A stretch of 64,000 bases of DNA from Dysgonamonadaceae bacterium. Its GTDB lineage: Bacteria; Bacteroidota; Bacteroidia; Bacteroidales; Azobacteroidaceae. The stretch is from NCBI GenBank assembly GCA_031272085.1, contig JAISUN010000038.1:1-64000 (forward strand), given 5' to 3'. Of the stretch, positions 42,930 to 52,801 are shown piece after piece; position 1 is the stretch's first letter, and every line of letters starts with the position of its first letter. The notes below the pieces were generated by a model. That model did not search any database, was not told the origin of the DNA, and worked only from the letters and a program-made list of their open reading frames with translations. Position numbers and translations under genes: made by a program.

Positions 42930-43802
42930 ATGAATAAAAAGGCAACGCCCTTGACGTGGCAAATCGACGTCAAAAATAAACTGAAAAGCGAGAGTATCGG
43001 CAATGATTTCATCCTGTTTGAAGATTTTTCGGCTGCGCCGATGTTTATGTATCCTTTCAAACTGAATATGCTGATACTGCTGATTTGCGAAAGAGGCTCC
43101 GTGCGCGGAACAGTCGAGATGCAGCCTTACGACTTGTCGGCGCCCTTTGCCGTCATTATCCGGCCGAATCAGGTGATGCACTACGAATATATCAGCCCCG
43201 ATTTTTCGGGACACTGCCTGATTATGTCCAACAGTTTTGCTTCCGAATTTTTGCCGAATATCGACAGGCAGTTGCTCATTGCATCGGCAATTCAGGAAAA
43301 TCCTTTCGCTCAACTTGATAAAGAAGGACTGCGGTTTATCCGCCACTATTTTTTTCTGCTCAAAAAATTTATTGCGATGAGGGACAATCCCTATCGTTTG
43401 GGAATGGTAAAACATCTGACGATGGTGTTTTATTACTGGGCGCGTCCGCATTTTCAAGTGTCGCTCGAAACCGTCAAACAGCCTCGACAAGCCTTGCTGG
43501 CGGAGCAGTTTATAACGCTTGTGCGCGAAAATTACCGCAGCGAGCGCGATACGGCTTTTTATGCCGAAAAACTGTGCCTTACGTCCAAATATCTGTCGCA
43601 GGTAATCAAGTCGGCTACCGGCAAATCGGCCTCCGACTGGATAGACGATTACGTGATTCTCGAAGCCCGCGCCCTGCTGAAATCGACGAATATGACAATC
43701 CAGCAAATCAGCGACGCGCTGAATTTCCCCTCGCAATCGTTCTTCGGAAAATATTTTAAGCGGATTGCCGGCGTTTCGCCGCGGGAGTATCGGCGGGGGT
43801 AG
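42930..43802 (+). CDS. AraC-family transcriptional regulator, divergent from efflux operon
   Basis: The 290-residue protein has an N-terminal ligand-binding-like domain (LNMLILLICERGSVRGTVEMQPYDLSAPFAVIIRPNQVMHY) and a C-terminal AraC HTH pair (AEKLCLTSKYLSQVIKSATGKSASDWIDDYV; MTIQQISDALNFPSQSFFGKYFKRIAGVSPREY). Both helix-turn-helix units are intact. The head-to-head position with the RND operon makes it the likely regulator of efflux. The inducer is unknown. Confidence 0.88.
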   Translation: MNKKATPLTWQIDVKNKLKSESIGNDFILFEDFSAAPMFMYPFKLNMLILLICERGSVRGTVEMQPYDLSAPFAVIIRPNQVMHYEYISPDFSGHCLIMSNSFASEFLPNIDRQLLIASAIQENPFAQLDKEGLRFIRHYFFLLKKFIAMRDNPYRLGMVKHLTMVFYYWARPHFQVSLETVKQPRQALLAEQFITLVRENYRSERDTAFYAEKLCLTSKYLSQVIKSATGKSASDWIDDYVILEARALLKSTNMTIQQISDALNFPSQSFFGKYFKRIAGVSPREYRRG

Positions 43803-43916
43803 GGCGCTGAATTACGACGACATCAGGCATTATCAGCGGATAATTGCAGTGCTGTGCGAAACGGAAAGGATAATGGGGGAGATAGATAATACAATTTTTT
43901 TACATTAAAATAAAAA

Positions 43917-44534
43917 ATGAAAATAATCTGTGTAGCAATGAATTATGCCGCTCACGGCCGGGAGTTGCCCGATTTCGCCAAGCCGCAGGAGCCGGTCTTT
44001 TTTTTGAAGCCCGATACTGCGATTCTGAAAAATGGAAAACCGTTTTTTTTGCCTGATTTTTCGGAAGATATGCAATACGAAGCCGAAATTGTGGTGCAAA
44101 TCGACCGGCTGGGGAAAAATATCGGAAGGCGCTTTGCCCATCGCTATTTTCACGATATTACGATAGGAATCGATATGACTGCCCGCGATTTGCAGCGGCG
44201 ATTAAAGGAAAACGGCTTCCCTTGGGAGTTGAGCAAGGCTTTCGACTATTCGGCTGTGATTGGCGGTTTTATCCCGCTAGCAGAGGCCGGTGGGGACATA
44301 AACAACCTGCCTTTTCATCTCGAAATTGACGGAAAAACAGTTCAGACGGGCAATACAGCCGATATGCTGTTCAAAATCGACGAACTGATTGAGTACGTCA
44401 GCCGCTATATCACGCTTCGAACCGGCGACCTGATTTTTACCGGAACTCCTGCCGGAGTGGGTAAAATCGCTGTCGGAAACCATTTGCAGGGATACGTCGG
44501 CGGGCAAAAATTGCTGGATTTCAGGATAAAATAG
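43917..44534 (+). CDS. Fumarylacetoacetate hydrolase (FAH) family protein
   Basis: The 205-residue protein has the FAH-fold metal site residues in DMQYEAEIVVQIDRLGKNI, GIDMTARDLQRRLKENGFPWELSKAFD and the closing ITLRTGDLIFTGTPAGVGKIAVGN. Members include acylpyruvases, 2-hydroxyhepta-2,4-diene-1,7-dioate isomerases and oxaloacetate tautomerase/decarboxylase-like enzymes. The short single-domain form with no aromatic catabolism genes nearby favours acylpyruvase or oxaloacetate-type activity; this remains open. Confidence 0.85.
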   Translation: MKIICVAMNYAAHGRELPDFAKPQEPVFFLKPDTAILKNGKPFFLPDFSEDMQYEAEIVVQIDRLGKNIGRRFAHRYFHDITIGIDMTARDLQRRLKENGFPWELSKAFDYSAVIGGFIPLAEAGGDINNLPFHLEIDGKTVQTGNTADMLFKIDELIEYVSRYITLRTGDLIFTGTPAGVGKIAVGNHLQGYVGGQKLLDFRIK

Positions 44535-44592
44535 GCCTTATCAAAATATTTTGCCTAATTTTACGTTATTACAAGGTAGATTTTTTTGTAAA

Positions 44593-47500
44593 ATGAGGTT
44601 TTTTAAACATATTGCGCTTGCTCTGACGCTGCCGCTGCTTTGCAGTTTCAGCCTTCGGGCGGATAACGACGGCAGCCGTTACGCTTCGTCGTCTGTCCTT
44701 GCGCAGGGCAAATGGGTGAAGTTGAAAATTACCGAAACCGGCGTCTATAAACTGACTTACGATGATATTAAGAAGCAGGGAATCGCTCCCGAAAAAGTGA
44801 AAATTTACGGCTACGGAGGCGCAATTCTCGACGAGGATTTTTCAAAACCTTATATCGACGACCTGCCCGAAGTTTCGGTTTATGTTAATAAAGGAGGCGA
44901 CGGCGTTTTCAATTCGGGTGACTATCTGCTGTTTTACGGCCGCGGGCTTGTAAAATGGGATTACAACAAGACGACCGACGCTTACGAACATCTGAACAAT
45001 CCTTATGCCGTAGAAACGTATTACTTTATGACAGAGGGCGATACGGGCGCAAAAGAGATGGGCGAAACCGTCGCGTTTTCGGGTGCGGACAAAACAGTTT
45101 CGGTTTTCGACGATTACGCTCTGCACGAAAAGGACGAAGTCAGCGTCACAGGCAGCGGTCGCGAACTTTTCGGCGAGAATTTCGCCACTTCTGCTACGCA
45201 GAACTTCACGTTTTCCATTCCCGGAATCACTTCCGATGAGGGAAAAGTCAGGCTGTCGTTTGCCGGCAGCCCGAAAGCGATTACTCCGGTTACGCTTTCT
45301 ATTGACAATCAGCAAATTATAAATCAGCAAGTGCGGGTTCCGTCCGACACTTACTGGAAAGCATATTTAATTGACAAAACTGCCGCATGGACGGGCGATA
45401 AAAAGGAAAATACCTCTGTTTCAATAACTTTCAATCCGACGGAAAAGGCTTTGGCCTATCTGAATTTCGTAGAGTTGAATATGAAGCGCACGCTGAAATT
45501 TTACGGTACGGCTTACACCTTTTTCCGCAGCCGCGAAAGTCTTTCATCTTCCGTAAGATACGAGATTGACAACGCTCCGGTAAACGCTCTGGTGTGGGAT
45601 GTTACCGGGAATTTTGACGCAAGTTTGGTAAAAACCGAACTTTCCGGCGCGAAATTGAGTTTTTCGGCTCCCGCCGACGAACTTACTCTGCACGAATATG
45701 CGATGATTGATTTAAGCCGCCAGTTTCCAAGCCCCGAATTTGCGGGAACGCTTGAAAATCAGAATCTTCACGCTCTGTCGCAGACCGATATGCTGATTAT
45801 TTCGCCGAAAATTTTCCTGTCGCAGGCCGAAATTCTTGCAGCGCGGCACCGCGCCGAGGGTTTGAGCGTTACCGTAGTTGACGACCGTTTGATTTTCAAC
45901 GAATTTTCGTCGGGTACGGCCGACGCGACCGCTTACCGCCGTTTTGTGAAAATGTTTTACGACCGCGCCGCTTCCGAAGCCGAAAAGCCGAAATATCTGC
46001 TGTTCTTTGGCGACGGCATTTTCGACAACCGCCATCTGTCGTCGGAAGCAAAAAAATTGGATTCAAGATTTTACCTTTTGACATATCAGGTCGAGGAATC
46101 GACAGACGAGAAAACATCTTATGGTTCAGACGATTACTTTGGTTATCTCGACGATTCCGAAGGCGCAACTTTCGGCCGCGGCGATTTGGATATCGGCATA
46201 GGTCGTTTTCCGGTAAGTTCCGTTGCGAAAGCCGAAGACGCGGTTGCAAAAGTGATTTCGTATATGGACGATACACAGCGCGGAATATGGAAAAACCGGC
46301 TTATTTTCACTGCCGACAATTCCGATTCCAATATTGCGGGCGATAATTTTTGCAAACACGTTACGCAGGCCGACAGTTTGGCCAGATTTATGGAGCGGAA
46401 TTACCCCGAATATACGCTGTATAAATATTATATGGACGCATATAAACCGGTGATAGTCAATGGAAAAACAAGTTTTCCAGACGCGAAAAAATCCTTTTTA
46501 AACACGCTTAACGAAGGCTGTTTCCTCGTAAATTATACCGGACACGGCAGCACAACATCGTGGTCGGCCGAAGATATGCTGCAAATAACCGACGTCCGCC
46601 AAATGAATTTCGAGAATTTGCCGCTCTGGATAACGGCTACCTGCGATTTCGGCTGGTACGACCGCATAGAAACATCGGCCGGCGAAGAGGCTTTCCTGAA
46701 CAGCAAAAGCGGGGCAATCGCGCTGTTTACCACAAGCCGCGTGGTTTCGTCGGACAATAATTATTATATCAACGCACAACTTATCCGCAACCTGTTCCGC
46801 AAAAACAGCGACGGCAAACACCTGCGGCTGGGCGACGTGTTGCGCGAAAGCAAAAATTATCTGACCTACGATATGAATAAACTGAACTATGTCCTGCTCG
46901 GCGACCCCGCCCTGATGCTGAATTATCCCGACGGCGGAATACGTTTGGAAAGCATCAACGGCGAAGAAGTTTCGGACGATAAAACTTTTACATTCAAGGC
47001 ATTAGACAGGATAACAATAACAGGCTCGATAATCGAACCCGACGGCGAAAAATCATCGACTTTCTACGGCGACCTGAACATCGCAATTTACGACAGCAAG
47101 CAAACCATAGAATCCGTTACGACTTCCGACGCCAACGGGCATTTTTACTATACCGACTATCCGAATATGATTTACAGCGGAAAAGGGCAGGTAGAGAACG
47201 GTTCGTTTTCTTTTACCTTTACCGTTCCGCTCGATATTTCATACACTTCGGCTTCGGGATTGATGAATTTTTACGCTTCCGACGCTACCCGAAATATGGA
47301 CGCCAGTGGCAGTTTCAGCAATTACATCCTTTCAGGGACGGGCAACAGCGAGGGCAGCGAACTCGGCCCCGAAATCGAAGCGATGTACCTCAATACCGAT
47401 GCTTTCCGCGACGGCGACAAGGTTAACGAAACCCCGTTTTTTGTGGCCTATCTGTTCGACGAAGACGGCATAAACCGCTCCGGAAGCGGGCTTGGCCACG

Positions 47501-48018
47501 ATATTTCGCTGAACATCGACGGCAACCGCAACCTGACTTACAACCTGAACGCCAATTACGAGTTTCTGGATGAAACGAGCGGCTACGTAGGCTATTCCAT
47601 TCCTGCTCTGGCTGCGGGAAAGCACCGCCTTTACTTCCGCGTTTGGGATGTGAGGAACAATACTACGCTCGATTCTCTGAATTTTGAAGTCGTAAACGCC
47701 TATAAACCCGAACTTTTCAGCATCGAAGCAAGGCAAAATCCGGCTCGGACAAGCACGTGGTTTTACCTGTCGCACAATGTTCCCGAAACACAACTCGAAG
47801 CCGATTTCCGGGTTTTCAATCTCAACGGCAACCTCGTTTGGAGCAAGCAGGAAAAAGGCTCTTCCTCGTTCCTGAACTACTATCCGGTTGAGTGGAACCT
47901 CACTAACAATGCGGGAAACCGCGTTCCGGCCGGAGTTTATATTTTCCGCGCCGCAATCCGCACCGCGACGAGTTCCGAAGTAACAAAAGGCAAAAAAATT
48001 ATAGTTTTGGCACAATAA
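44593..48018 (+). CDS. porU: Type IX secretion system sortase PorU (C25 gingipain-like)
   Basis: The product starts at MRFFKHIALALTLPLLCSF (signal peptide); the track start at 44551 is a TTG in a region that also holds a weak -7 box (TAATTTTA). The 1141-residue length is normal for PorU. The gingipain-type catalytic dyad is His651 in NYTGHGSTTSW and Cys684 in ITATCDFGWYDR. The C-terminus carries a typical type IX C-terminal domain (PVEWNLTNNAGNRVPAGVYIFRAAI). PorU cleaves the sorting domain of cargo at the cell surface and links it to the anchor lipopolysaccharide. porV follows 41 nt later. Confidence 0.93.
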   Translation: MRFFKHIALALTLPLLCSFSLRADNDGSRYASSSVLAQGKWVKLKITETGVYKLTYDDIKKQGIAPEKVKIYGYGGAILDEDFSKPYIDDLPEVSVYVNKGGDGVFNSGDYLLFYGRGLVKWDYNKTTDAYEHLNNPYAVETYYFMTEGDTGAKEMGETVAFSGADKTVSVFDDYALHEKDEVSVTGSGRELFGENFATSATQNFTFSIPGITSDEGKVRLSFAGSPKAITPVTLSIDNQQIINQQVRVPSDTYWKAYLIDKTAAWTGDKKENTSVSITFNPTEKALAYLNFVELNMKRTLKFYGTAYTFFRSRESLSSSVRYEIDNAPVNALVWDVTGNFDASLVKTELSGAKLSFSAPADELTLHEYAMIDLSRQFPSPEFAGTLENQNLHALSQTDMLIISPKIFLSQAEILAARHRAEGLSVTVVDDRLIFNEFSSGTADATAYRRFVKMFYDRAASEAEKPKYLLFFGDGIFDNRHLSSEAKKLDSRFYLLTYQVEESTDEKTSYGSDDYFGYLDDSEGATFGRGDLDIGIGRFPVSSVAKAEDAVAKVISYMDDTQRGIWKNRLIFTADNSDSNIAGDNFCKHVTQADSLARFMERNYPEYTLYKYYMDAYKPVIVNGKTSFPDAKKSFLNTLNEGCFLVNYTGHGSTTSWSAEDMLQITDVRQMNFENLPLWITATCDFGWYDRIETSAGEEAFLNSKSGAIALFTTSRVVSSDNNYYINAQLIRNLFRKNSDGKHLRLGDVLRESKNYLTYDMNKLNYVLLGDPALMLNYPDGGIRLESINGEEVSDDKTFTFKALDRITITGSIIEPDGEKSSTFYGDLNIAIYDSKQTIESVTTSDANGHFYYTDYPNMIYSGKGQVENGSFSFTFTVPLDISYTSASGLMNFYASDATRNMDASGSFSNYILSGTGNSEGSELGPEIEAMYLNTDAFRDGDKVNETPFFVAYLFDEDGINRSGSGLGHDISLNIDGNRNLTYNLNANYEFLDETSGYVGYSIPALAAGKHRLYFRVWDVRNNTTLDSLNFEVVNAYKPELFSIEARQNPARTSTWFYLSHNVPETQLEADFRVFNLNGNLVWSKQEKGSSSFLNYYPVEWNLTNNAGNRVPAGVYIFRAAIRTATSSEVTKGKKIIVLAQ

Positions 48019-48059
48019 AAGCGGCTTTACGCTGTTTATTAATATACAAAAATTAAATA

Positions 48060-49229
48060 ATGAACAAAACGAGAAAAACAATAATTGCATTACTTGCGCT
48101 CGCATTTCCGCTGACAGCGGCTGCGGACGACAACGACAAAGATTATTTCAACCCGCTGCAAACCGGAGTTCCCTCGCTGACTATCGCTCCCGATGCGAGA
48201 AGCAGCGGTATGGGCGACGTGGGCGCGGCTACCGAACCCGACGTCTGGTCGCAGCATTGGAATCCGGCCAAAAACGTGTTCAATTACAGCAAAGCCGGAA
48301 TCGGAGTTTCTTACACTCCATGGTTGAGCAGTTTGGTTAATGATATTGATATGGCCTATCTTTCAGGCTTTTACAAACCTTCGCAAGACGAAAACTGGGC
48401 CTTGTCGGCTTCTCTGCGCTACTTTTCGCTCGGCGAAATAGTGATGACCGACTGGAACGGCGACCAGATAATGGCCGTCAATCCCTACGAAATGGCCGTC
48501 GATTTCGGCGGTTCGATAAAGACTTCCGACGTTTTCTCTATCGGAGCCTCTTTCCGCTATATCCGCTCCGATTTGGGGCCGGGAACCGAAGAACTTTATC
48601 CCGGAAATGCAATGGCTGCCGACCTTGGATTTTATTACAACAACTACGTTATGCTCGGCAACAGCGAAAGCCTGCTCGGAATGGGGCTTGTCCTCTCGAA
48701 TCTCGGCTCGAAAATCTCTTACGACGACGGCAACACCAATAACTTCTTGCCCGCAAATCTGCGTCTGGGAACCTCTTTCCTGTATCCGATGGACGATTAC
48801 AACACCATTTCGTTGAGCCTCGACCTGAATAAATACCTGACTCCTACGCCGCCGAATACCGAAAATATGACCGCCGAAGAAAAACAGGCCGCTCTGAACA
48901 AATATTTTGGAACCTCGCCTCTGACCGGGGCCTTGCAGTCGTTTTCCGATGCGCCTAACGGTTTGCGGGAAGAACTTCAAGAGATAACTTATTCTGTTGG
49001 AGCCGAATACGCCTACCGCAACCAGTTCTTTTTCCGCGGAGGTTATTTCTACGAAAATCCGAATAAGGGAACGCGGCAGTATTTCACTGTCGGAGCCGGA
49101 TTCAGGCTCACCGCTTTTGAACTCGGCGTTTCCTACCTCATATCGACTGTTCCTTCCAATGCGCTTGACCAGACTTTGCGGTTCTCGTTGAGTTTCGATA
49201 TGGACGGCCTTAAAAACCTCACAAGATAG
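48060..49229 (+). CDS. porV: Type IX secretion outer membrane protein PorV (LptO)
   Basis: The 389-residue outer membrane barrel of the PorV/FadL-like family has a signal peptide (IIALLALAFPLTAAA), then VPSLTIAPDARSSGMGDVGAATEPDVWSQHWNPAK, the family signature. PorV shuttles cargo from the translocon to the PorU attachment complex. Its place directly behind porU and before ispF matches the order known from Porphyromonas gingivalis. Confidence 0.93.
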   Translation: MNKTRKTIIALLALAFPLTAAADDNDKDYFNPLQTGVPSLTIAPDARSSGMGDVGAATEPDVWSQHWNPAKNVFNYSKAGIGVSYTPWLSSLVNDIDMAYLSGFYKPSQDENWALSASLRYFSLGEIVMTDWNGDQIMAVNPYEMAVDFGGSIKTSDVFSIGASFRYIRSDLGPGTEELYPGNAMAADLGFYYNNYVMLGNSESLLGMGLVLSNLGSKISYDDGNTNNFLPANLRLGTSFLYPMDDYNTISLSLDLNKYLTPTPPNTENMTAEEKQAALNKYFGTSPLTGALQSFSDAPNGLREELQEITYSVGAEYAYRNQFFFRGGYFYENPNKGTRQYFTVGAGFRLTAFELGVSYLISTVPSNALDQTLRFSLSFDMDGLKNLTR

Positions 49230-49712
49230 ATGGAAAAAATTCGCGTAGGTTTTGGATACGACGTTCATCGTTTCGCCGATGGCCGGGAATTGTGGCTCGG
49301 AGGCGTTAAAATCCCCTTTGAGCGCGGACTTGACGGACATTCCGACGCCGATGTGCTGATTCACGCGCTTTGCGACGCCATGCTTGGAGCCGCCGACTTG
49401 CGCGATATAGGATTTCATTTTCCGGATAATAAAGAAGAATTTCACAATATCGACAGCAAAATTTTACTGAAACGCACCGTCGATTTGCTCGCGTCAAAAT
49501 CCTACCGGCTTGGAAATGCCGATATTACCGTTTGCGCCGAGCGTCCGCGCCTGAACGTTTACATTCCCCGGATGAAATCCTGCCTTGCCGACGTGATGAA
49601 CGCCGAGCCTGACGACATTTCCATAAAAGCCACAACATCCGAAAAAATGGGATTTGTAGGTCGCGAAGAAGGCGTCGCCGCCTATGCTGTCGTGCTGATT
49701 TTCAAGGAGTAA
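49230..49712 (+). CDS. ispF: 2-C-methyl-D-erythritol 2,4-cyclodiphosphate synthase
   Basis: The 160-residue enzyme of the MEP isoprenoid pathway has the zinc site GYDVHRF with GLDGHSDADVLIHALCDAMLGA, then IGFHFPD and KATTSEKMGFVGREEGVAAYA. It closes the cyclodiphosphate ring. Its ATG follows the porV stop with no gap, so it is translated from the porU-porV mRNA. Confidence 0.97.
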   Translation: MEKIRVGFGYDVHRFADGRELWLGGVKIPFERGLDGHSDADVLIHALCDAMLGAADLRDIGFHFPDNKEEFHNIDSKILLKRTVDLLASKSYRLGNADITVCAERPRLNVYIPRMKSCLADVMNAEPDDISIKATTSEKMGFVGREEGVAAYAVVLIFKE

Positions 49713-49716
49713 AACC

Positions 49717-52575
49717 CTATTTCAACTCAACTTTCTGCAATTTTCCCGTATAATAGACCGAAACGCCGGTATCGGGAGCGTCGATTCCCAGCGGCTTGTC
49801 CTTTGAAATCAGGATGATTTTGAAATTCCGGTTTTTCTTCATCCCCGGAAACTGCCCGCTGCGTGCGCCTATTGTCAGCAAATTGTTCTTTTCGCTGTAC
49901 GAAAACTGGATTTCGGAATACAGGCCTTTTTCGTAATTGTAGTTCAATCCCTCGTCTTCGTAAAGCGTGAAACTGCCGTCGCTGCCTGCATAGACAAAAA
50001 TTGTCAGGTCGTTTTGTTCCTCCGAAGTACTTTGGATTATGTCGCCCGTCGGAATTATCGAACCGGCCGGAACAAATAGCGGAATACGGTTGTAAGGCGC
50101 ATCAGCAGCCATATTTCCCCCGCCCTGAAAGGCTTTCCCCAAATAAAAATCGTACCAGATTTTCCCTTCCGGCAAATAAACTTCGCGGGTTCTGGCTTTA
50201 TATTCATAAACTGGATTAACCAAAATAGCGGGGCCGAACATATACTGGTCGCCGATAGAGAGCGTGTTTCGGTCTTGCCCGAAATCCATCGCCAACGGCC
50301 GCATTATGGTGTAATCGTCGAAATGAGACATACCCGCCAAAGAATAAATATACGGCATCAGCCGGTAGCGCAAACGGTTGTAATACAGCATAGAAGCGTA
50401 AGCCGGATGCGATTCGGGAGCAATATTCCAAGGTTCGCGATAAGGATATTGCCCGTGGGAACGGAAAATGGGAGCAAAAGCACCGAACTGATGCCAGCGG
50501 TTGTTCAATTCCCGCCATTCATCAAGGTCGGACGAGCCTTCGCGGGCAGTTTCGTAGCGGTGTTCAACGCAAAAACCGCCGTCGTCCATTGTCCAGTATG
50601 GATTTCCGGCTATCGAAAAGTTAAGTCCGGCCGAAATCTGGGCTTTCATATCTTCCCAGCGCGTGCCGATGTCGCCACTCCAAATTACGGCAGCATATTT
50701 CTGCGAGCCGGCAAAGCCCGACCGCGTCAGCAGGAAAATGCGAGTATCTTTGTTAGTCGAGCGTTGGCCTTCGTAAATCGCCTTGGCGTTCATCAGGCCG
50801 TAGGCGTTGAAATATCTTGTTGAAGAACCCAGAACAGTAGGATTCATCAAGGCTTTGCGGTAGTCCATATCGGCGTTGGAAAGAATATCGGGTTCGGGAG
50901 CGTCCATCCACCACGCGTCGAAGCCGCGCCAGTAAAGTTTTTCGTTCATCTGCTTCCAGAAAAGCCGGCGTGCGCCCTCGCTGAAAGCGTCGTAAAACGA
51001 GCCGACGTAGCCTTTTCCAATCCAGTCGCGGATGCTGTCCCTGACGGCGCGGCGGAACATCCATCCCTGCTCGTCGAACTGCCGGTAATGCTCTGTGGTA
51101 CAGTAAAATTTAGGCCATACCGAAATCATTATCCGTCCGTTAAGCCGGTGAATTTGCTCGACCATAGCCGTAGGGTCGGGAAAGCGGGCAAAATCGAAAT
51201 CGTGGCTGCCCCAAGCGTCTTCCGGCCAGTACGACCAGTCCTGAACAATGTTGTCGATGGGGATTTGCCGCTGCCGAAACTCATTAAATGTCGAAATCAG
51301 TTCTTCCTGCGTTTTATAGCGTTCGCGGCTTTGCCAGTAGCCCATAGCCCATTTCGGCATAACCTGCGCTTTGCCGGTAACGGCGCGGTATCCGGCTATG
51401 ACGTCGTCCATAATGTCGCCGCGGATGAAATAATAATCTATTTGGTCGCCTATTTCCGACCAGAACGAGAGTTTGTTCTGTTCCTCGTCGGGAACGGGAC
51501 TTAACGCTTTCAGGCCGATGTATGAAACTCCGCCGTCGGGCTTCCACTCGATTTTCAGTTTGTGCTTTTTCCCGGCGGTCATTTCGGCCGAAAATTTCCA
51601 GGAATTGGGATTCCACGCCGTGCGCCAACGCTCGGCCACGACAAGCGAATCGTCGAGCCAAACCTTGGTATATCCGGCATAATAGAGCAAAAAGCGGTAA
51701 ATGCCCGATTCCTTGGGCTGCAACCAGCCTTCCCAGACAATTTGGGAGTTGTAGAACTGGAATTTCGGCGGAAAATTTTTCACGCTTTCCAGATTTTCGT
51801 AATCAATCAGGCTTTCACGCCTTTCGAGCGGAGTTTTTTTGCCGCTTTGGAGGTAAGAGGCTGTCAGGGCGCCTTCTTTCCCTTTTTTATCGTATAGCGT
51901 AAACTGGTCTAAATTAGCGTATTCGCGGGGGTCGCCGAAGCGGGTAAGCGAATAATTATCCCAGAGCAGGCCGTAATTTTTATTTGAAACGACGAAAGGC
52001 ACGGAAACTTTCGTATTGTACTGATACAGAGTTTCATTCTTGCCTTTGTAATTAAACTCGCCGGACTGGTGCTGTCCAAGTCCGTAAAAAGCCTCGTCGT
52101 CGGGCGATTCAAAAATCTGGCGGACGGAACAGGCTTTTTCCCCGTCAATTTCAATTTCATTGAACGATTTTCCGCCGCCGCGGTTTTCGGCCAAAATCAC
52201 GTTTCCCGCCTTGTCGGTAAAGACGATTTCGCCCGTTGCAAGCGAAACGCGGGCAATGATTGTGGCAGTAGTCAAAATCGCTTCATCAGCCGAAACCTTG
52301 TATTTCCATCCTTTATTTGCCGTTGAAACGTAGGCCGCAATCAAGCCGGGGCGCGACGAAAACTCGTCGGAAGGCGTTGCCGAAACGCGAATCACGTCGG
52401 CATTAATCACTTGCAGGCGCAAAGCCTTGGCTCCGCCCGATTTGGCAGCCTCTAAATAGACAGTTATTCCATCGGCATTTTTTACGACAGGAGCAGAATA
52501 CAATGTTGCAGTACAAACATTTAGCGCCAAAACAGAGAATATGGCGCAAGTCATCCCGATAATTGAATTTTTCAT
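49717..52575 (-). CDS. GH31 alpha-xylosidase-type glycosidase with PA14 insert
   Basis: The 952-residue exported enzyme has a signal peptide. An N-terminal galactose-mutarotase-like domain is interrupted by a PA14 domain at residues about 260-370 (FYNSQIVWEGWLQPKESGIYRFLLYYAGYTKVWLDDSLVV). A GH31 barrel follows with the nucleophile Asp in FDAWWMDAPEPD and the acid/base Asp in VIWSGDIGTRW. PA14-carrying GH31 enzymes are typically xyloglucan alpha-xylosidases. The product would release alpha-xylose from xyloglucan oligosaccharides. It stands alone with its own promoter, away from the xylan locus. Confidence 0.9.
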   Translation of the reverse strand: MKNSIIGMTCAIFSVLALNVCTATLYSAPVVKNADGITVYLEAAKSGGAKALRLQVINADVIRVSATPSDEFSSRPGLIAAYVSTANKGWKYKVSADEAILTTATIIARVSLATGEIVFTDKAGNVILAENRGGGKSFNEIEIDGEKACSVRQIFESPDDEAFYGLGQHQSGEFNYKGKNETLYQYNTKVSVPFVVSNKNYGLLWDNYSLTRFGDPREYANLDQFTLYDKKGKEGALTASYLQSGKKTPLERRESLIDYENLESVKNFPPKFQFYNSQIVWEGWLQPKESGIYRFLLYYAGYTKVWLDDSLVVAERWRTAWNPNSWKFSAEMTAGKKHKLKIEWKPDGGVSYIGLKALSPVPDEEQNKLSFWSEIGDQIDYYFIRGDIMDDVIAGYRAVTGKAQVMPKWAMGYWQSRERYKTQEELISTFNEFRQRQIPIDNIVQDWSYWPEDAWGSHDFDFARFPDPTAMVEQIHRLNGRIMISVWPKFYCTTEHYRQFDEQGWMFRRAVRDSIRDWIGKGYVGSFYDAFSEGARRLFWKQMNEKLYWRGFDAWWMDAPEPDILSNADMDYRKALMNPTVLGSSTRYFNAYGLMNAKAIYEGQRSTNKDTRIFLLTRSGFAGSQKYAAVIWSGDIGTRWEDMKAQISAGLNFSIAGNPYWTMDDGGFCVEHRYETAREGSSDLDEWRELNNRWHQFGAFAPIFRSHGQYPYREPWNIAPESHPAYASMLYYNRLRYRLMPYIYSLAGMSHFDDYTIMRPLAMDFGQDRNTLSIGDQYMFGPAILVNPVYEYKARTREVYLPEGKIWYDFYLGKAFQGGGNMAADAPYNRIPLFVPAGSIIPTGDIIQSTSEEQNDLTIFVYAGSDGSFTLYEDEGLNYNYEKGLYSEIQFSYSEKNNLLTIGARSGQFPGMKKNRNFKIILISKDKPLGIDAPDTGVSVYYTGKLQKVELK

Positions 52576-52615
52576 GGAGTCGTTTTACATTAATTAGTTA
52601 TTTCCTTTTCAATGA

Positions 52616-52623
52616 CAAAGATA
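52616..52623 (-). promoter_or_regulatory. -7 box TATCTTTG of the GH31 gene
   Basis: Perfect TAnnTTTG on the minus strand, with TTTTTG about 20 nt upstream. The GH31 ATG lies about 40 nt downstream. Confidence 0.65.
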
Positions 52624-52680
52624 TATATTTTTTACAAAAAAAACCAAAAATGATAAAAAAAGCGATAAAAATAAAAAAAA

Positions 52681-52714
52681 TTGCGATGAAAATAAAAAAA
52701 AATATTTACCTTTG
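52681..52714 (+). promoter_or_regulatory. Promoter of the surface protein unit
   Basis: TTG (52681-52683), 23 nt spacer, TACCTTTG (52707-52714). The predicted leader is about 80 nt. Confidence 0.6.
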
Positions 52715-52801
52715 CCCCGCAGATTAGGTTTTGGCATTTATATTGAACTTGCGAATATATAAATAGGGGATTGAAATATTACTAAATAAAAATAAGTAAC
52801 A

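Noticed and set aside
42774-43736. Long antisense ORFs such as 320 aa here, 360 aa at 48363-49445, 339 aa at 62720-63739, 281 aa at 23945-24790
   Set aside because: Each lies opposite a well-identified gene (AraC, PorV, MetA, GH43), lacks any recognisable motif, and is a codon-bias shadow.
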